The position numbers and the translations under genes were made by a program. The notes beneath the pieces were generated by a model. That model had not been told where the DNA came from, did not search any database, and saw only the letters and a list, made by a program, of their open reading frames with translations. Source: Acidobacteriota bacterium (GTDB taxonomy: Bacteria; Acidobacteriota; Terriglobia; Terriglobales; Acidobacteriaceae). Taken from it: a stretch of DNA of 36,050 nucleotides. The stretch covers positions 1 through 36,050 of the forward strand of contig JAJYUB010000035.1 of the NCBI GenBank assembly GCA_021792795.1, written 5' to 3'. Of the stretch, positions 22,653-31,384 are shown one piece after another (the first letter of the stretch is position 1; each line of letters starts with the position of its first letter).

Positions 22653-23192
22653 TCAATGCGTGGCGTTGAGGGCGGCGGACAAGGTTTGGAAAATTTCTGG
22701 ATCGTTCCAATCCTGCGCGCTGACGTATTTGCGAACAATGTGTCCGGAGCGATCGATCACGTAGGCTTCCGGAATTTGCACGGTACCGTAGCGATGCATT
22801 ACATCCTGAGAAGGGTCGCGGATGGTGAGAAAATCGACGTGATTCGCCAGCAGGAAATTGCGGTAAGCTTGCGGGTCCTGGTCGATGCTGACGCCGAGAA
22901 TTTGCATCTGCGGCAGTCGATGGTGAAGGGCAAGGAGCGAAGGAAACTCCTCCACGCATGGGGCGCACCAGCTTGCCCAGAACGTAAGGAGCACTACCTG
23001 ACCGCGATACTGCTTCAGGCTGATCGTCTGCGCGCCTTTGTGAATGGTGAAGGCCGGGGCCACTTCGCCCAGTTCGCGCGGAAGCTGGCCGCGATTGCAT
23101 CCGGCGCCGCCCGCTAGACAGGCGACGGCGAGTATCGCCAGCACAACAGAACGCCTAAATTTCCCGTCTCTCGACTTCTGCCATCTCTCCAT
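22653..23192 (-). CDS. TlpA/ResA-like thioredoxin-fold lipoprotein
   Basis: Membrane-anchored thiol-disulfide oxidoreductase, 179 residues. The signal segment VVLAILAVACLAGGAGC ends in a probable lipobox Cys32. The thioredoxin fold follows with PAFTIHKG, GQVVLLTFWASWCAPCVEEF (redox Cys76 and Cys79), LGVSIDQDPQAY, and cis-Pro in VQIPEAYVIDRSG. Such proteins keep cysteines reduced in the periplasm, for example for cytochrome c maturation. It is divergent from the glycosyltransferase at 23202 with only nine bases between the outermost starts, so the two promoters must overlap the coding starts or lie inside them. Confidence 0.9.
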   Translation of the reverse strand: MERWQKSRDGKFRRSVVLAILAVACLAGGAGCNRGQLPRELGEVAPAFTIHKGAQTISLKQYRGQVVLLTFWASWCAPCVEEFPSLLALHHRLPQMQILGVSIDQDPQAYRNFLLANHVDFLTIRDPSQDVMHRYGTVQIPEAYVIDRSGHIVRKYVSAQDWNDPEIFQTLSAALNATH

Positions 23193-23201
23193 GTCCTATC
23201 T

Positions 23202-24296
23202 ATGATACGAATTTGTTGGATGGATATGAAATCGGCGATGACATTTTCGACAGAATCGGCAGCAGATGGTTCGACCCCGCTTCAGCTTTCCGTGATGGTT
23301 CCGGCGCGGAACGAAGCCCCGTCGATCCGGGAGTGTCTTGCGTCTTTGGCGCGGCAGAGCGAGGAAGACTTTTTGCTGGGGCGCGATTGGGAACTGATTG
23401 TGGTGGACGATGCATCGTCGGATGCGACACGGCAGATTGCGGGCGAGTTTGCCGGCGTGACCGCGATGGAAGCTCCGCCGTTGGCGGAGGGTTGGACGGG
23501 AAAGACGAATGCGCTGTGGTTTGCAGCGCAGCAGGCACGGGGGAAATGGCTGTTGTTTACTGACGCGGATACGGTGCATGAGCCCGGCGATCTGCGGCGG
23601 GCCATGCATGAAGCGGAGCGGTACAAGGTGGCGCTGCTTTCGTATTCTCCACGGCAGTTGGTGCGTGGCGTGTGGCAGCGCGCGCTGATGGCGTTGATCT
23701 TTGCCGATCTGGCGCAGACCTATCCGCCGCGACTGGTGAATCTTGCCGACTTCCGTGTGGCGGCGGCGAACGGCCAGTTCATTTTGATTCGGCAGGGCAC
23801 GTATATGCGTGTCGGCGGGCACAAGGCGGTGCGCGGATCGTTGATCGAAGACATGGATCTGGCGCTGCATACCAAACATGCGGGAGAATCGCTGCGGCTG
23901 CGTTCTGCGCCGGATGCACTAAGTGCGCGGACGCCCAAGTCTTTGGGTGAGATGTGCGCCGGGTGGAGAAAAAATCTTGCACTGCTGTTTCCGGATGCGC
24001 TGAGCCGCGGACTGTGGAAGCTGTTTCAGACGGTGTTGCTGTTTGGGCTGCCCCTGCTGGCGATCTGGTTATATCTGACCCTCGCGCGCGCGCCAGTCAT
24101 CTGGGCGGTGGGATTGTGGTGGGCATGGCGAGTGCGGGTACATTATGCCAACACCGCCAAGGCGCATTTTTCCGTTGCGGATGTCCTGTTGTCGCCGCTG
24201 GCGCTGCCGCTGTATGGATGGCTGTTACTGGATAGCTGGATGCAGCAACATCTGCGGCGAAAGATCACCTGGAAAGGCCGCGAGTACAAGGCTTGA
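23202..24296 (+). CDS. Family 2 glycosyltransferase, HpnB-like
   Basis: Membrane-associated GT2 enzyme of up to 364 residues. The GT-A domain begins near residue 30 with LSVMVPARNEAPSIRECLAS, then LIVVDDASSDATRQI, GWTGKTNALW, LLFTDADTVHEP (metal-binding DxD) and SLIEDMDLALHTK. The C-terminal WRKNLALLFP and three hydrophobic segments follow. The closest group I recognise is the hopene-associated HpnB family, which suggests hopanoid or glycolipid modification, but no hopanoid gene is nearby. The start is uncertain among ATG 23202, 23220 and 23226; the conserved domain is unaffected. The gene is divergent from the TlpA-like gene. Confidence 0.82.
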   Translation: MIRICWMDMKSAMTFSTESAADGSTPLQLSVMVPARNEAPSIRECLASLARQSEEDFLLGRDWELIVVDDASSDATRQIAGEFAGVTAMEAPPLAEGWTGKTNALWFAAQQARGKWLLFTDADTVHEPGDLRRAMHEAERYKVALLSYSPRQLVRGVWQRALMALIFADLAQTYPPRLVNLADFRVAAANGQFILIRQGTYMRVGGHKAVRGSLIEDMDLALHTKHAGESLRLRSAPDALSARTPKSLGEMCAGWRKNLALLFPDALSRGLWKLFQTVLLFGLPLLAIWLYLTLARAPVIWAVGLWWAWRVRVHYANTAKAHFSVADVLLSPLALPLYGWLLLDSWMQQHLRRKITWKGREYKA

Positions 24297-24376
24297 GGCG
24301 CGGACCAGGTCGCATCGCGTGAAGACAGAAAAAATGCGTCAAGACGCAGGCCGGGTGAATCCAATATGCTAAGTTT

Positions 24377-24787
24377 ATGGTGCTTTTAACGCGCAAGGCG
24401 GAATTCTCCTCGGCCCACTACTATTGGAACGATGCCTGGTCGCAACAGGAGAATGAAAAGGTCTTTGGCAAATGCGCGAACCGCAATGGCCACGGGCATA
24501 ATTACACCCTGGAGGTAACTGTCGCGGGGGAGATCGATCCGGTGTCGGGATTCGTCGTCGATTTGAAGGCGCTAAAGGATGTAATGGAGCGCGAGGTGGT
24601 CCAGGTGTACGATCACCGGCATTTGAACCTGGAGGTACCGGAATTTCGTGCGGTGATTCCGACGACGGAGAACATTGCGATCGCGATCTGGAAGCGGCTG
24701 GAGCAGAAAATTGTCGGCGCTCGCCTGCAACGTGTGCGGGTGTATGAGATGCCGGACCTCTTCGCCGATTACTGTGGAGAACGATGA
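24377..24787 (+). CDS. 6-pyruvoyltetrahydropterin synthase family protein, first paralogue
   Basis: PTPS/QueD-fold enzyme, 136 residues, acting on 7,8-dihydroneopterin triphosphate. The zinc ligands are His14 (SSAHYY), His39 and His41 (NGHGHNY). Catalytic Cys33 (GKCANRNGHGHNY), Asp79-His80 (VYDHRHLNLEV) and Glu124 (VYEMPD) are all present, so it should be active. The GKC.N.NGHGHNY form is that of true PTPS of tetrahydrobiopterin synthesis; E. coli QueD differs. A TATGCT box ends six bases before ATG 24377 and no Shine-Dalgarno is visible, so the mRNA may be leaderless. The stop overlaps the start of the second paralogue, and folE follows. Confidence 0.88.
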   Translation: MVLLTRKAEFSSAHYYWNDAWSQQENEKVFGKCANRNGHGHNYTLEVTVAGEIDPVSGFVVDLKALKDVMEREVVQVYDHRHLNLEVPEFRAVIPTTENIAIAIWKRLEQKIVGARLQRVRVYEMPDLFADYCGER

Positions 24788-25224
24788 AAGCCTATTTGTC
24801 TCGACGCTACCGCTTCAGCGCTTCGCATCGGCTGCACACGGACCGATATTCGCCGGAACAAAACCAGGCGGTGTATGGAAAATGCAACAATCCGCATGGT
24901 CACGGGCATAACTACACCGTGGAAGTGATGGTGAGCGGGGAAGTGGATGCGGTGACCGGGATGGTTTGCAATCTGGGCGACCTGGACGATTTTGTGCGAC
25001 GCGAGATTGTGGACAGGTTCGACGAGAAGAACCTGAACCTGGATGCTAGCTTCGCAGCGATTGTTCCCACCACGGAAAACCTTTGCTTAGAAATTTATAA
25101 GGTAATCAATGCGACTTTGGCCCATGGCAAGCTGGAGAAGGTACGGGTGGAAGAGACCGCTAACAATTTTTTTGAATATGCCGGTGAACCGGCGAGTGCG
25201 CGAGAAGACAAAGACAGTTCCTAG
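24784..25224 (+). CDS. 6-pyruvoyltetrahydropterin synthase family protein, second paralogue
   Basis: Tandem paralogue of the preceding gene, 146 residues. Zinc ligands His15 (SASHRL), His40 and His42 (PHGHGHNY), and Cys34 (GKCNNPHGHGHNY) are kept, and PTTENLCLEIY and Glu124 are present. The catalytic Asp-His pair, however, reads Asp80-Glu81 (RFDEKNLNL), so the acid/base His is lost. It may have another activity, form mixed hexamers with the first paralogue, or use the Glu. The C-terminus carries a polar tail (ASAREDKDSS). The start overlaps the preceding stop in ATGA, implying co-translation. folE starts 23 bases after the stop. Confidence 0.87.
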   Translation: MKAYLSRRYRFSASHRLHTDRYSPEQNQAVYGKCNNPHGHGHNYTVEVMVSGEVDAVTGMVCNLGDLDDFVRREIVDRFDEKNLNLDASFAAIVPTTENLCLEIYKVINATLAHGKLEKVRVEETANNFFEYAGEPASAREDKDSS

Positions 25225-25247
25225 TTTGAGGAATGAAAGGTCGTTTA

Positions 25248-25862
25248 ATGGCAAAGCCAGTTTTAGTACGGGTGTCCGCGGAGAACCTTTCCGAGTTTTC
25301 TACTGAGGACCTTTACAGAGAGCTGATCGGTCGCTATGGAGAAGACCCAACGCGCGACGGTCTGTTGCGGACGCCGGAGCGTGTGCGCAAGTCGATGGAG
25401 TTTCTGACCCGAGGGTATAAGCAGGATGCGGGCGCGATTCTGCGCGGCGCCATGTTCGACGTGGACTACGACGAGATGGTGATCGTGAAAGATGTGGAAG
25501 TGTTCTCAATGTGCGAGCATCACATGCTGCCATTTTTTGGAAGAGTGCATGTGGCCTACATTCCGAACGGGAAGGTGATCGGCCTGAGTAAAATCCCGCG
25601 CCTGGTGGATGTGTTTGCTCGCCGGCTGCAGGTGCAGGAGCGGCTGACCCGCGAGATTGCCGATGCAATTCAAGAGGCGATTGAGCCCCAGGGAGTAGGC
25701 GTGGTGATTGAAGCGCGCCATTTATGCATGATGATGCGCGGGGTGGAAAAGCAACACTCGTCGACGGTGACCTCTGCCATGCTGGGGGCGTTTCGCACCA
25801 ACCAGCAAACGCGCCACGAGTTTCTGTCGCTGGTGCATGGCCGCGAAGAGAATGGAATCTAG
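25248..25862 (+). CDS. folE: GTP cyclohydrolase I
   Basis: Converts GTP to 7,8-dihydroneopterin triphosphate, the first step for folate and biopterin and the substrate of the two PTPS proteins upstream. It has 204 residues from ATG 25248, which AAAGG precedes at seven bases; ATG 25233 is an alternative. Seen: [15 protein letters not shown], the zinc-binding [52 protein letters not shown] and the GTP-binding [19 protein letters not shown] with its third zinc ligand Cys. This is the type IA enzyme. The three-gene cluster points to tetrahydrobiopterin or a related reduced pterin; no sepiapterin reductase is in the window. Confidence 0.95.
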   Translation: MAKPVLVRVSAENLSEFSTEDLYRELIGRYGEDPTRDGLLRTPERVRKSMEFLTRGYKQDAGAILRGAMFDVDYDEMVIVKDVEVFSMCEHHMLPFFGRVHVAYIPNGKVIGLSKIPRLVDVFARRLQVQERLTREIADAIQEAIEPQGVGVVIEARHLCMMMRGVEKQHSSTVTSAMLGAFRTNQQTRHEFLSLVHGREENGI

Positions 25863-26065
25863 CGCGTCCGTTATCGCTGCAATGCGCGCGGGACTTTCTC
25901 CTCTGCTACCCTTATTGGTCCGGCCCGATTGGAATGAACCAATTTTCCCTCACCTTGGCTGTAAAAGACACGGCGAGGAGGGGGGGCCTGCGAATGCAAT
26001 GCTTTCGGGCCAGACAATAACGCGGCGAACGCAAGAGACTGCCTGTCCTATTCTGAAGCTGGCCC

Positions 26066-26941
26066 ATGAATGGCCTTTTGATCGTGAACAAATCGGCAGG
26101 GATGACTTCGCACGACGTGGTGGCGAAGGTGCGCAAGCTGACGGGAGAGTCGTCCGTGGGCCATCTGGGCACGCTCGACCCGATGGCCACCGGAGTGCTG
26201 CCGCTGCTGCTGGGAAGGTTCACTCGACTTGCGCAATTCTTCAAGCAGGACAGCAAGCGCTACACCGGAACCATGCGATTCGGGTTTGCGACCGACACCT
26301 ACGATGCCGACGGAGATGCCGCTAGCGACCGTGTGGATCCAGCATTGACGCTGGCAGAAATTCGCAGGCTTGCGGAGAGATTTCATGGTGAGAGCGAGCA
26401 GACGCCGCCGCCATTTTCCGCAAAGAAAACCCAAGGTGTCCCCGCATATAAACTGGCGCGTCAGGGAAAGCCGGTGGAGCTGCGTGCGGTCCGCATTGAG
26501 ATTCGCCGGTTTGAAATTGTCGGCTACGAAGCGCCGAATGCGCAGTTTGCTGTCGAGGTTTCTTCGGGAAGCTATATCCGCTCCATTGCGCATGAACTCG
26601 GTCAGCTTGCCGGATGCGGCGCGCATCTGGGGAGTCTATGTCGCGTGCAGGCAGGAGAGTTCGTGTTAGAGCAGGCGGCCACACTGGACGAGATTGCCGA
26701 ATGGCAGCGAGAAGGCTCCTTGACGGGGCGTTTACCGCATCCGCGCCGTGTGCTGCCGCAGATGCCTTCGGTCACGGTGGATGAAAATACTGCGACGCGG
26801 CTGAAGAATGGGATGGCGTGCAATCTGCCGGAATATTCCAACGCGCCTTTCGTCAAGATATTTACCGATCAAAGCGAGCTGTTTGCGATTGGGCGCCGCA
26901 TTGCAGGGACGCTGATGCAGCCGATGGCGGTGCTGGGCTAG
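26066..26941 (+). CDS. truB: tRNA pseudouridine-55 synthase
   Basis: Forms pseudouridine 55 in the T-loop of tRNAs. It has 291 residues with the TruB signature: MNGLLIVNKSAGMTSHDVV, VGHLGTLDPMATGVLPLLLG containing the catalytic Asp, RYTGTMRFGFATDTYDADG, PPPFSAKKTQGVPAYKLAR and the SGSYIRSIAHELG block, then a short PUA-like C-terminal part. The 200 bases before it show no clear ribosome binding site or operon partner; rbfA and infB, its usual neighbours, are absent. Its stop shares a CTAG palindrome with the stop of the convergent esterase gene. Confidence 0.95.
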   Translation: MNGLLIVNKSAGMTSHDVVAKVRKLTGESSVGHLGTLDPMATGVLPLLLGRFTRLAQFFKQDSKRYTGTMRFGFATDTYDADGDAASDRVDPALTLAEIRRLAERFHGESEQTPPPFSAKKTQGVPAYKLARQGKPVELRAVRIEIRRFEIVGYEAPNAQFAVEVSSGSYIRSIAHELGQLAGCGAHLGSLCRVQAGEFVLEQAATLDEIAEWQREGSLTGRLPHPRRVLPQMPSVTVDENTATRLKNGMACNLPEYSNAPFVKIFTDQSELFAIGRRIAGTLMQPMAVLG

Positions 26942-27684
26942 TGACCCTGGGACGGGGTGTGGTTGTGCGCCGGTTTCCGCAGCAGCGGCAATAACAGCGG
27001 AAGAAAATTCTTCGCAACCTGCTTGCAGCCCTGCGCGGTGGGATGAATGCCGTCGTCTTGCATGGAGCCGGGTACGCCATAGACATCCTTCAACATAAAG
27101 GGGAGCAGGGGCACATGGTACACCTTCGACTCTTTTCGATAGATAGCGTTGAACTTGGCGATGTAGTCGCTGCCATAGTTCGGCGGCAGCGTAATTCCGC
27201 CGAGGATCACTTTGGCGTGCGCATCCTGCATCGCCGAGATGATGGCGGAGAGGTTGGCCTCAGTATCCTGGATGGGAAGGCCGCGCAAGCCGTCGTTGCC
27301 GCCGAAGGCGACGATGACGACGGATGGACGATACTTCAGGACTTCAGGAATGCGAAGGACGCCATCCTTCGTGGTGTTGCCGCTGATGCCCAGGTTGACG
27401 ACGCGATAGCGATACCCGCGCGCATCCAGCTCCCGCTGAAGATCGGCGGGATAGCTCCGGTCGCGGCTGACTCCAAGGCCCGCGGTGAGACTGTCTCCGA
27501 AGGCCACGACGGTCGGACGCGACGGGCCCGCAGGTACAGACGGTTGCGGCGGCGAGGAAACGGAAGTGGATGCGGCAGGCGTGGCGGGCTGCGGTTGCGA
27601 GGCTGGACCGCTGCATCCGAGAAGCCATGCGATCATCAAGACAGAAGAGAAAATTGTTTTCAAATCGGATTTCATCCACGCCAT
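26938..27684 (-). CDS. tesA: SGNH/GDSL esterase lipoprotein (TesA-type arylesterase/lysophospholipase)
   Basis: Secreted SGNH hydrolase of 248 residues. The N-terminal hydrophobic segment ends in a lipobox (MIAWLLGC), followed by a Pro/Ser/Ala-rich linker of about 35 residues. The catalytic domain then shows VVAFGDSLTAGLG (nucleophile Ser), NLGISGNTTKDGV (Gly), VVIVAFGGNDGLRG (Asn), and DGIHPTAQGC (Asp and His). E. coli TesA is periplasmic without the lipid anchor. The start is ATG 27684; GTG 27690 and ATG 27675 are possible. It is divergent from ybbA with eight bases between starts, the same pairing as in E. coli, which supports the gene symbol. The last four bases overlap truB. Confidence 0.88.
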   Translation of the reverse strand: MAWMKSDLKTIFSSVLMIAWLLGCSGPASQPQPATPAASTSVSSPPQPSVPAGPSRPTVVAFGDSLTAGLGVSRDRSYPADLQRELDARGYRYRVVNLGISGNTTKDGVLRIPEVLKYRPSVVIVAFGGNDGLRGLPIQDTEANLSAIISAMQDAHAKVILGGITLPPNYGSDYIAKFNAIYRKESKVYHVPLLPFMLKDVYGVPGSMQDDGIHPTAQGCKQVAKNFLPLLLPLLRKPAHNHTPSQGH

Positions 27685-27692
27685 ACTCACCC

Positions 27693-28418
27693 ATGCCCTC
27701 TGAAACTCACGCTATCATCGCAGTACGCGGACTGAAAAAAACTTTGCGCAGCGGATCGACATCCCTGGAAATTCTGAAGGGAATCGATCTCAGCATTCCG
27801 TCGCGTCAATTCGTCGTCATCATGGGTGCTTCCGGCAGCGGGAAAAGTACGCTGCTTGGCTTGCTTGCAGGTTTGGATGCTCCCACCAGCGGCACGGTCG
27901 CAATTGATGGCGAAGAGATCGGCGGTTTGAGCGAGGATGCTCTGTCGCAGATTCGCGCCACCAAACTTGGTTTTGTCTTTCAATCCTATCAACTGATCCC
28001 AACGCTGACGGCGCTGGAAAATGTTTTGTTGCCGCATGAACTGCACGCCAGTGACGATGGAAAACCGCGGGCGCAGGAACTGCTGGCCAGTGTCGGCCTG
28101 CAGGATCGCATGCATCATTATCCTGTACAGTTGTCGGGAGGAGAGCAGCAGCGGGTGGCGTTGGCGCGGGCGTTTATGTTGCGGCCTCCTGTCATTCTGG
28201 CGGACGAGCCGACAGGCAATCTGGATTCCGCGACCGGTGCGCGAGTGATGGAATTGCTGTTGGAATTGAATCGCCGAGAAGGGACCACGCTGGTCCTGGT
28301 AACGCACGATGCCAGCTTGGCAGCGCATGCGGAAAGAAAAATCCTGCTGCGGGATGGACGAATTGAGGCGGATGAATTGTCCTCGCCGCAAGTGCAGGAA
28401 GCCGGAGCCGACGTATGA
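27693..28418 (+). CDS. ybbA: ABC transporter ATP-binding protein, YbbA/LolD family
   Basis: ATPase of a MacB/LolCDE-type (type VII) ABC system, 241 residues. Walker A is in IMGASGSGKSTLLGLLAGL, the Q-loop in LGFVFQSYQLIPTLTA, the signature in QLSGGEQQRVALARAFMLRP, Walker B in VILADEPTGNLDS, and the H-loop His in LVLVTHDASLA. The start ATG lies eight bases from the start of the divergent tesA gene. Its stop overlaps the permease start in ATGA. Such systems work on substrates at the outer face of the inner membrane and often need no transport through it; the substrate of YbbAP is not firmly known. Confidence 0.93.
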   Translation: MPSETHAIIAVRGLKKTLRSGSTSLEILKGIDLSIPSRQFVVIMGASGSGKSTLLGLLAGLDAPTSGTVAIDGEEIGGLSEDALSQIRATKLGFVFQSYQLIPTLTALENVLLPHELHASDDGKPRAQELLASVGLQDRMHHYPVQLSGGEQQRVALARAFMLRPPVILADEPTGNLDSATGARVMELLLELNRREGTTLVLVTHDASLAAHAERKILLRDGRIEADELSSPQVQEAGADV

Positions 28419-30994
28419 GGGCTCCCGCTGGAGGATTGGCATGGAGGACGGCATGGAAAATTGCCTGGCGCGATCTGCACGCTTCCTGGATCAAGTTCAC
28501 ATTTGTCGTGATTGCCGTGGCGTTGGGAGTGGGGTCGCTGACAGGCGTGCGCAGCTTCAGCCTTATCTTCCAACGGACACTGTTGGCGCAGGCGCGCACC
28601 CTGATGGCCGCAGACCTGTCGGCAAAAGATTTTCATCCATATAGCGACGAGCAACTGGCCACTCTCGATCGATTGCAAGCGCTCGGTGTTGACCACACGC
28701 TGGTGACGGAGACGGTTTCGATGGCGTCAACCGTAACCAATCCCGATCCCGTGCTGGTGTCGTTGAAGGCGGTTGATCCGGCAAGGTATCCGTATTACGG
28801 AACTGTGGCGCTGGCTTCCGGCAAGCCGCTGCACGACGTACTCCACGACGATATAGCTGTGGTCAGCGAAGAGTTTTTGCTGCGTGATCACTCTGATGTA
28901 GGCGACACGCTGCATGTGGGGAACAAATACTTCACGATTGCCGATGTGCTGCGATCCGAGCCAGACAGAATTTCGTCGTCGTTCAGTATCGGACCGCGAG
29001 TGATGATCAGCCAGGCTGCGTTGTCCGCGACAGGGTTGGTCCGTCCCGGTAGTCGCGCATCGGAGCGAATGCTATTTCGATTAACGCCGCAGGCGGCCCA
29101 ACAGGGCATGGACATTTCGACCCTTCGGAAACAGGTGGAGGCGATTCTGCCGGAAGCGCAGGTGACCGATTACCGAGAAGCCAATCCGGCGCTGGTGCAT
29201 GGCCTGGAGCGCTCGACCGCCATGCTGACACTTGTCAGCCTGGTGACCATGGTGCTGAGCGCGATTGGCGTGGCGATGGCCATGCACGCGCACTTGCAGC
29301 AGCGACTGGAAACCATCGCGATCATGAAAGCGCTGGGCGCACGCTCCTCGCAGGTGATGCGAATTTACCTGCTGCAGACGCTATTTCTGGGAGTAGTGGG
29401 GGCGTTGCTGGGTGTAGCGGCAGGCTTTGGCGTGGCGCGCGCATTTCCCATTCTGCTGGAGAGGCTGGTGTCATTGCCGGTGGAGGGACAGCTTGTGTTC
29501 TCTCCTGTGGTAATTGGACTATGCACCGGAGTTTTGACGACGTTGCTATTCACGCTGCCGCCGCTGTTGGAGATTCGCAGTTTTCGTCCATTGCGGATTA
29601 TGCGGCGAAATGTTGAGCAGGAACAGGGAACTCGTCTGGTGAACATATTCCCGCGTGATCCGTTTCAGATTGGGATGATTCTGATCATTTTGGCGGCATT
29701 GGCCGTCATTGCCAGCACCCTGACAGAATCCGCAGTGGTGGGCGAATGGTTTGCCGGCGGACTGCTGGTGGTGCTGGTAGTTCTGCTGCTGGCAGCCTCC
29801 GGACTGCTGGCAGCCGTGCGCTGGATGATGCAATGGCAACGCTGGCGGTTCAGTCCCATGGTGCGCCAGGGGCTGGTGAATCTGCAGCGGCCGGGGAACC
29901 AGTCGGCGGCCGTGCTGACCGCGCTGGGACTAGGCGTCATGCTGATGATGACGATCTATTTTGTTCAGCACGCCATTGTGCAGGACCTGCAGATGACCAG
30001 CGGATCGGCCAGCGTGCCGAATGTGTTTCTGGTGGATGTAGGGGCGGACGAACTGGCAGGAGTGGAAAAGTTGATCGCCGCGCAACCGGCGGTGAAAGGC
30101 GGCCTGGAGACGATCCCAATTGTTTCGGCCCGGATCTTGTCGCTGAACGGAGTGCCGACGAATCAGTTGCACCTCCAGCATTATCCGAAACGGATGCTGC
30201 GATCCACTTCGCTCACCTGGGCGGACACGCCACCTGCGGGCGAAAAAGTTGTGGACGGACGCTGGTGGAACAAGACGAGTGGGACGCCCGAGGTAGCGGT
30301 CAGCGAGTCGACTGCGAAAGCGTTGCACTTGAAGGTTGGCTCCGCAATTGGGTTTGCGACGGGAGAAAAGATATTTGTCGCTGCCGTAGTTGCAATTGTG
30401 CGCGCGGACGGCGACCACATTTACGCGCGCAGCCAGTTCATCTTGCCAAGCCTTGTGCTGACGGGGCAGGCCGTGGTTTGGTATGGCGCGTTCCATGCGG
30501 ACCCGGCGCGTGTGGGCGATGTGGAGAAGAGTTTGTTCGCGGCGTATCCAACGGTGACCGTGATCAACATGGCGGATGTGCTGGAAGTGGTGAGCAAAGT
30601 AGTGGACCGGATTGCCATGGTCCTGCGATTTGTGGCGGGCTTCGTTCTGCTGGCGGGAGGAATCATTCTGGCGTCGAGCGTGGCCGCGACGCGCTTTCAG
30701 CGGGTGCGCGAGGTGGCAATTTTGAAGTCCCTCGGCGCGCTGCGTGCGCAGGTGATCCGCATGTTGAGTATTGAATTCCTGATGCTGGGCGGCATCGCCG
30801 GTCTCGCGGGAGCGGTGTGTGCGCTGGCGCTTTCGAGTGTGCTGCTGCACCGGCTGGATGTCAGTTTTCATCCGAACTGGGGAGTGACAGTTGGCGCCAT
30901 GGTGGAGTCGGCGATTCTGGCCAGCGTCACGGGATGGCTCGCGTCCTATCGCATTTTGCAACAAAAGCCACTGGACGTGCTGCGCGAAGAATGA
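28415..30994 (+). CDS. ybbP: ABC transporter permease, YbbP family (FtsX-type)
   Basis: Large permease of 859 residues with the YbbP layout. There is an N-terminal helix (about 26-46, FTFVVIAVALGVGSLTG), a periplasmic domain, and a first FtsX bundle (about 268-395) ending with the coupling RSFRPLRIMRR. Two central helices (about 415-465) precede a further helix with a second large periplasmic domain (about 500-730). The second FtsX bundle at the end contains REVAILKSLGALRAQVIRML. About ten membrane segments in all. It partners the ATPase just upstream (ATGA overlap). Together with tesA this suggests a lipid-related function, as proposed for the E. coli locus. No frameshift is seen. Confidence 0.92.
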   Translation: MRAPAGGLAWRTAWKIAWRDLHASWIKFTFVVIAVALGVGSLTGVRSFSLIFQRTLLAQARTLMAADLSAKDFHPYSDEQLATLDRLQALGVDHTLVTETVSMASTVTNPDPVLVSLKAVDPARYPYYGTVALASGKPLHDVLHDDIAVVSEEFLLRDHSDVGDTLHVGNKYFTIADVLRSEPDRISSSFSIGPRVMISQAALSATGLVRPGSRASERMLFRLTPQAAQQGMDISTLRKQVEAILPEAQVTDYREANPALVHGLERSTAMLTLVSLVTMVLSAIGVAMAMHAHLQQRLETIAIMKALGARSSQVMRIYLLQTLFLGVVGALLGVAAGFGVARAFPILLERLVSLPVEGQLVFSPVVIGLCTGVLTTLLFTLPPLLEIRSFRPLRIMRRNVEQEQGTRLVNIFPRDPFQIGMILIILAALAVIASTLTESAVVGEWFAGGLLVVLVVLLLAASGLLAAVRWMMQWQRWRFSPMVRQGLVNLQRPGNQSAAVLTALGLGVMLMMTIYFVQHAIVQDLQMTSGSASVPNVFLVDVGADELAGVEKLIAAQPAVKGGLETIPIVSARILSLNGVPTNQLHLQHYPKRMLRSTSLTWADTPPAGEKVVDGRWWNKTSGTPEVAVSESTAKALHLKVGSAIGFATGEKIFVAAVVAIVRADGDHIYARSQFILPSLVLTGQAVVWYGAFHADPARVGDVEKSLFAAYPTVTVINMADVLEVVSKVVDRIAMVLRFVAGFVLLAGGIILASSVAATRFQRVREVAILKSLGALRAQVIRMLSIEFLMLGGIAGLAGAVCALALSSVLLHRLDVSFHPNWGVTVGAMVESAILASVTGWLASYRILQQKPLDVLREE

Positions 30995-31043
30995 ACGCAA
31001 CTCTGCCGCCGCAAGTAGTTGCCATGTTGCGCTGAAGGAAGGA

Positions 31044-31072
31044 TTGACCGGGAAGCGCGCGGCCAATATATT
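31044..31072 (+). promoter_or_regulatory. Sigma70 promoter of tRNA-Gln
   Basis: TTGACC at 31044-31049 and TATATT at 31067-31072 are spaced by exactly 17 bases. The predicted start near 31079 is about 32 bases before the mature tRNA. This is one of the clearest promoters in the window. Confidence 0.7.
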
Positions 31073-31110
31073 CAATCAAGGACGTTATTTTCCAGCGAGC
31101 GTCCCCGCAC

Positions 31111-31184
31111 TGCCCCTTCGTTCAATGGTAGGACAGCTGCCTCTGGAGCAGCATATTGGGGTTCGAATCCCTGAGGGGCAGCCA
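31111..31184 (+). tRNA. tRNA-Gln (CTG)
   Basis: A 74-base cloverleaf. Acceptor TGCCCCT pairs with AGGGGCA, discriminator G, encoded CCA. Anticodon stem GCTGC/GCAGC holds loop CTCTGGA with anticodon CTG, and the T-loop is GTTCGAATC. The weak U-A first acceptor pair is typical of tRNA-Gln. It decodes CAG; the TTG isoacceptor is not in the window. Confidence 0.97.
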
Positions 31185-31384
31185 AACCTTTTGCGGTCCT
31201 ACTTTCCGCCCCGCGGGCGCCGGAAATAATCCTTTTGTCGCTTTGCTGTGTCGAGACCTTGTGGGCGCGATTGTGCATCAATAGTGCGGTCAGGTGGCTG
31301 CGCCGAGAGTCCCTGAAAAATGAAAAAAGGCACCCGCGATTCAGGTCGCGGAAGATGAATTGCTTTTTATTCGACCGATACATC

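Noticed and set aside
29746-30774. 342-codon plus-strand frame inside ybbP, and 29930-31075 on the minus strand
   Set aside because: Both lie in shifted or antisense frames of a clear permease gene and have shadow-like compositions rich in Arg, Gly or His.
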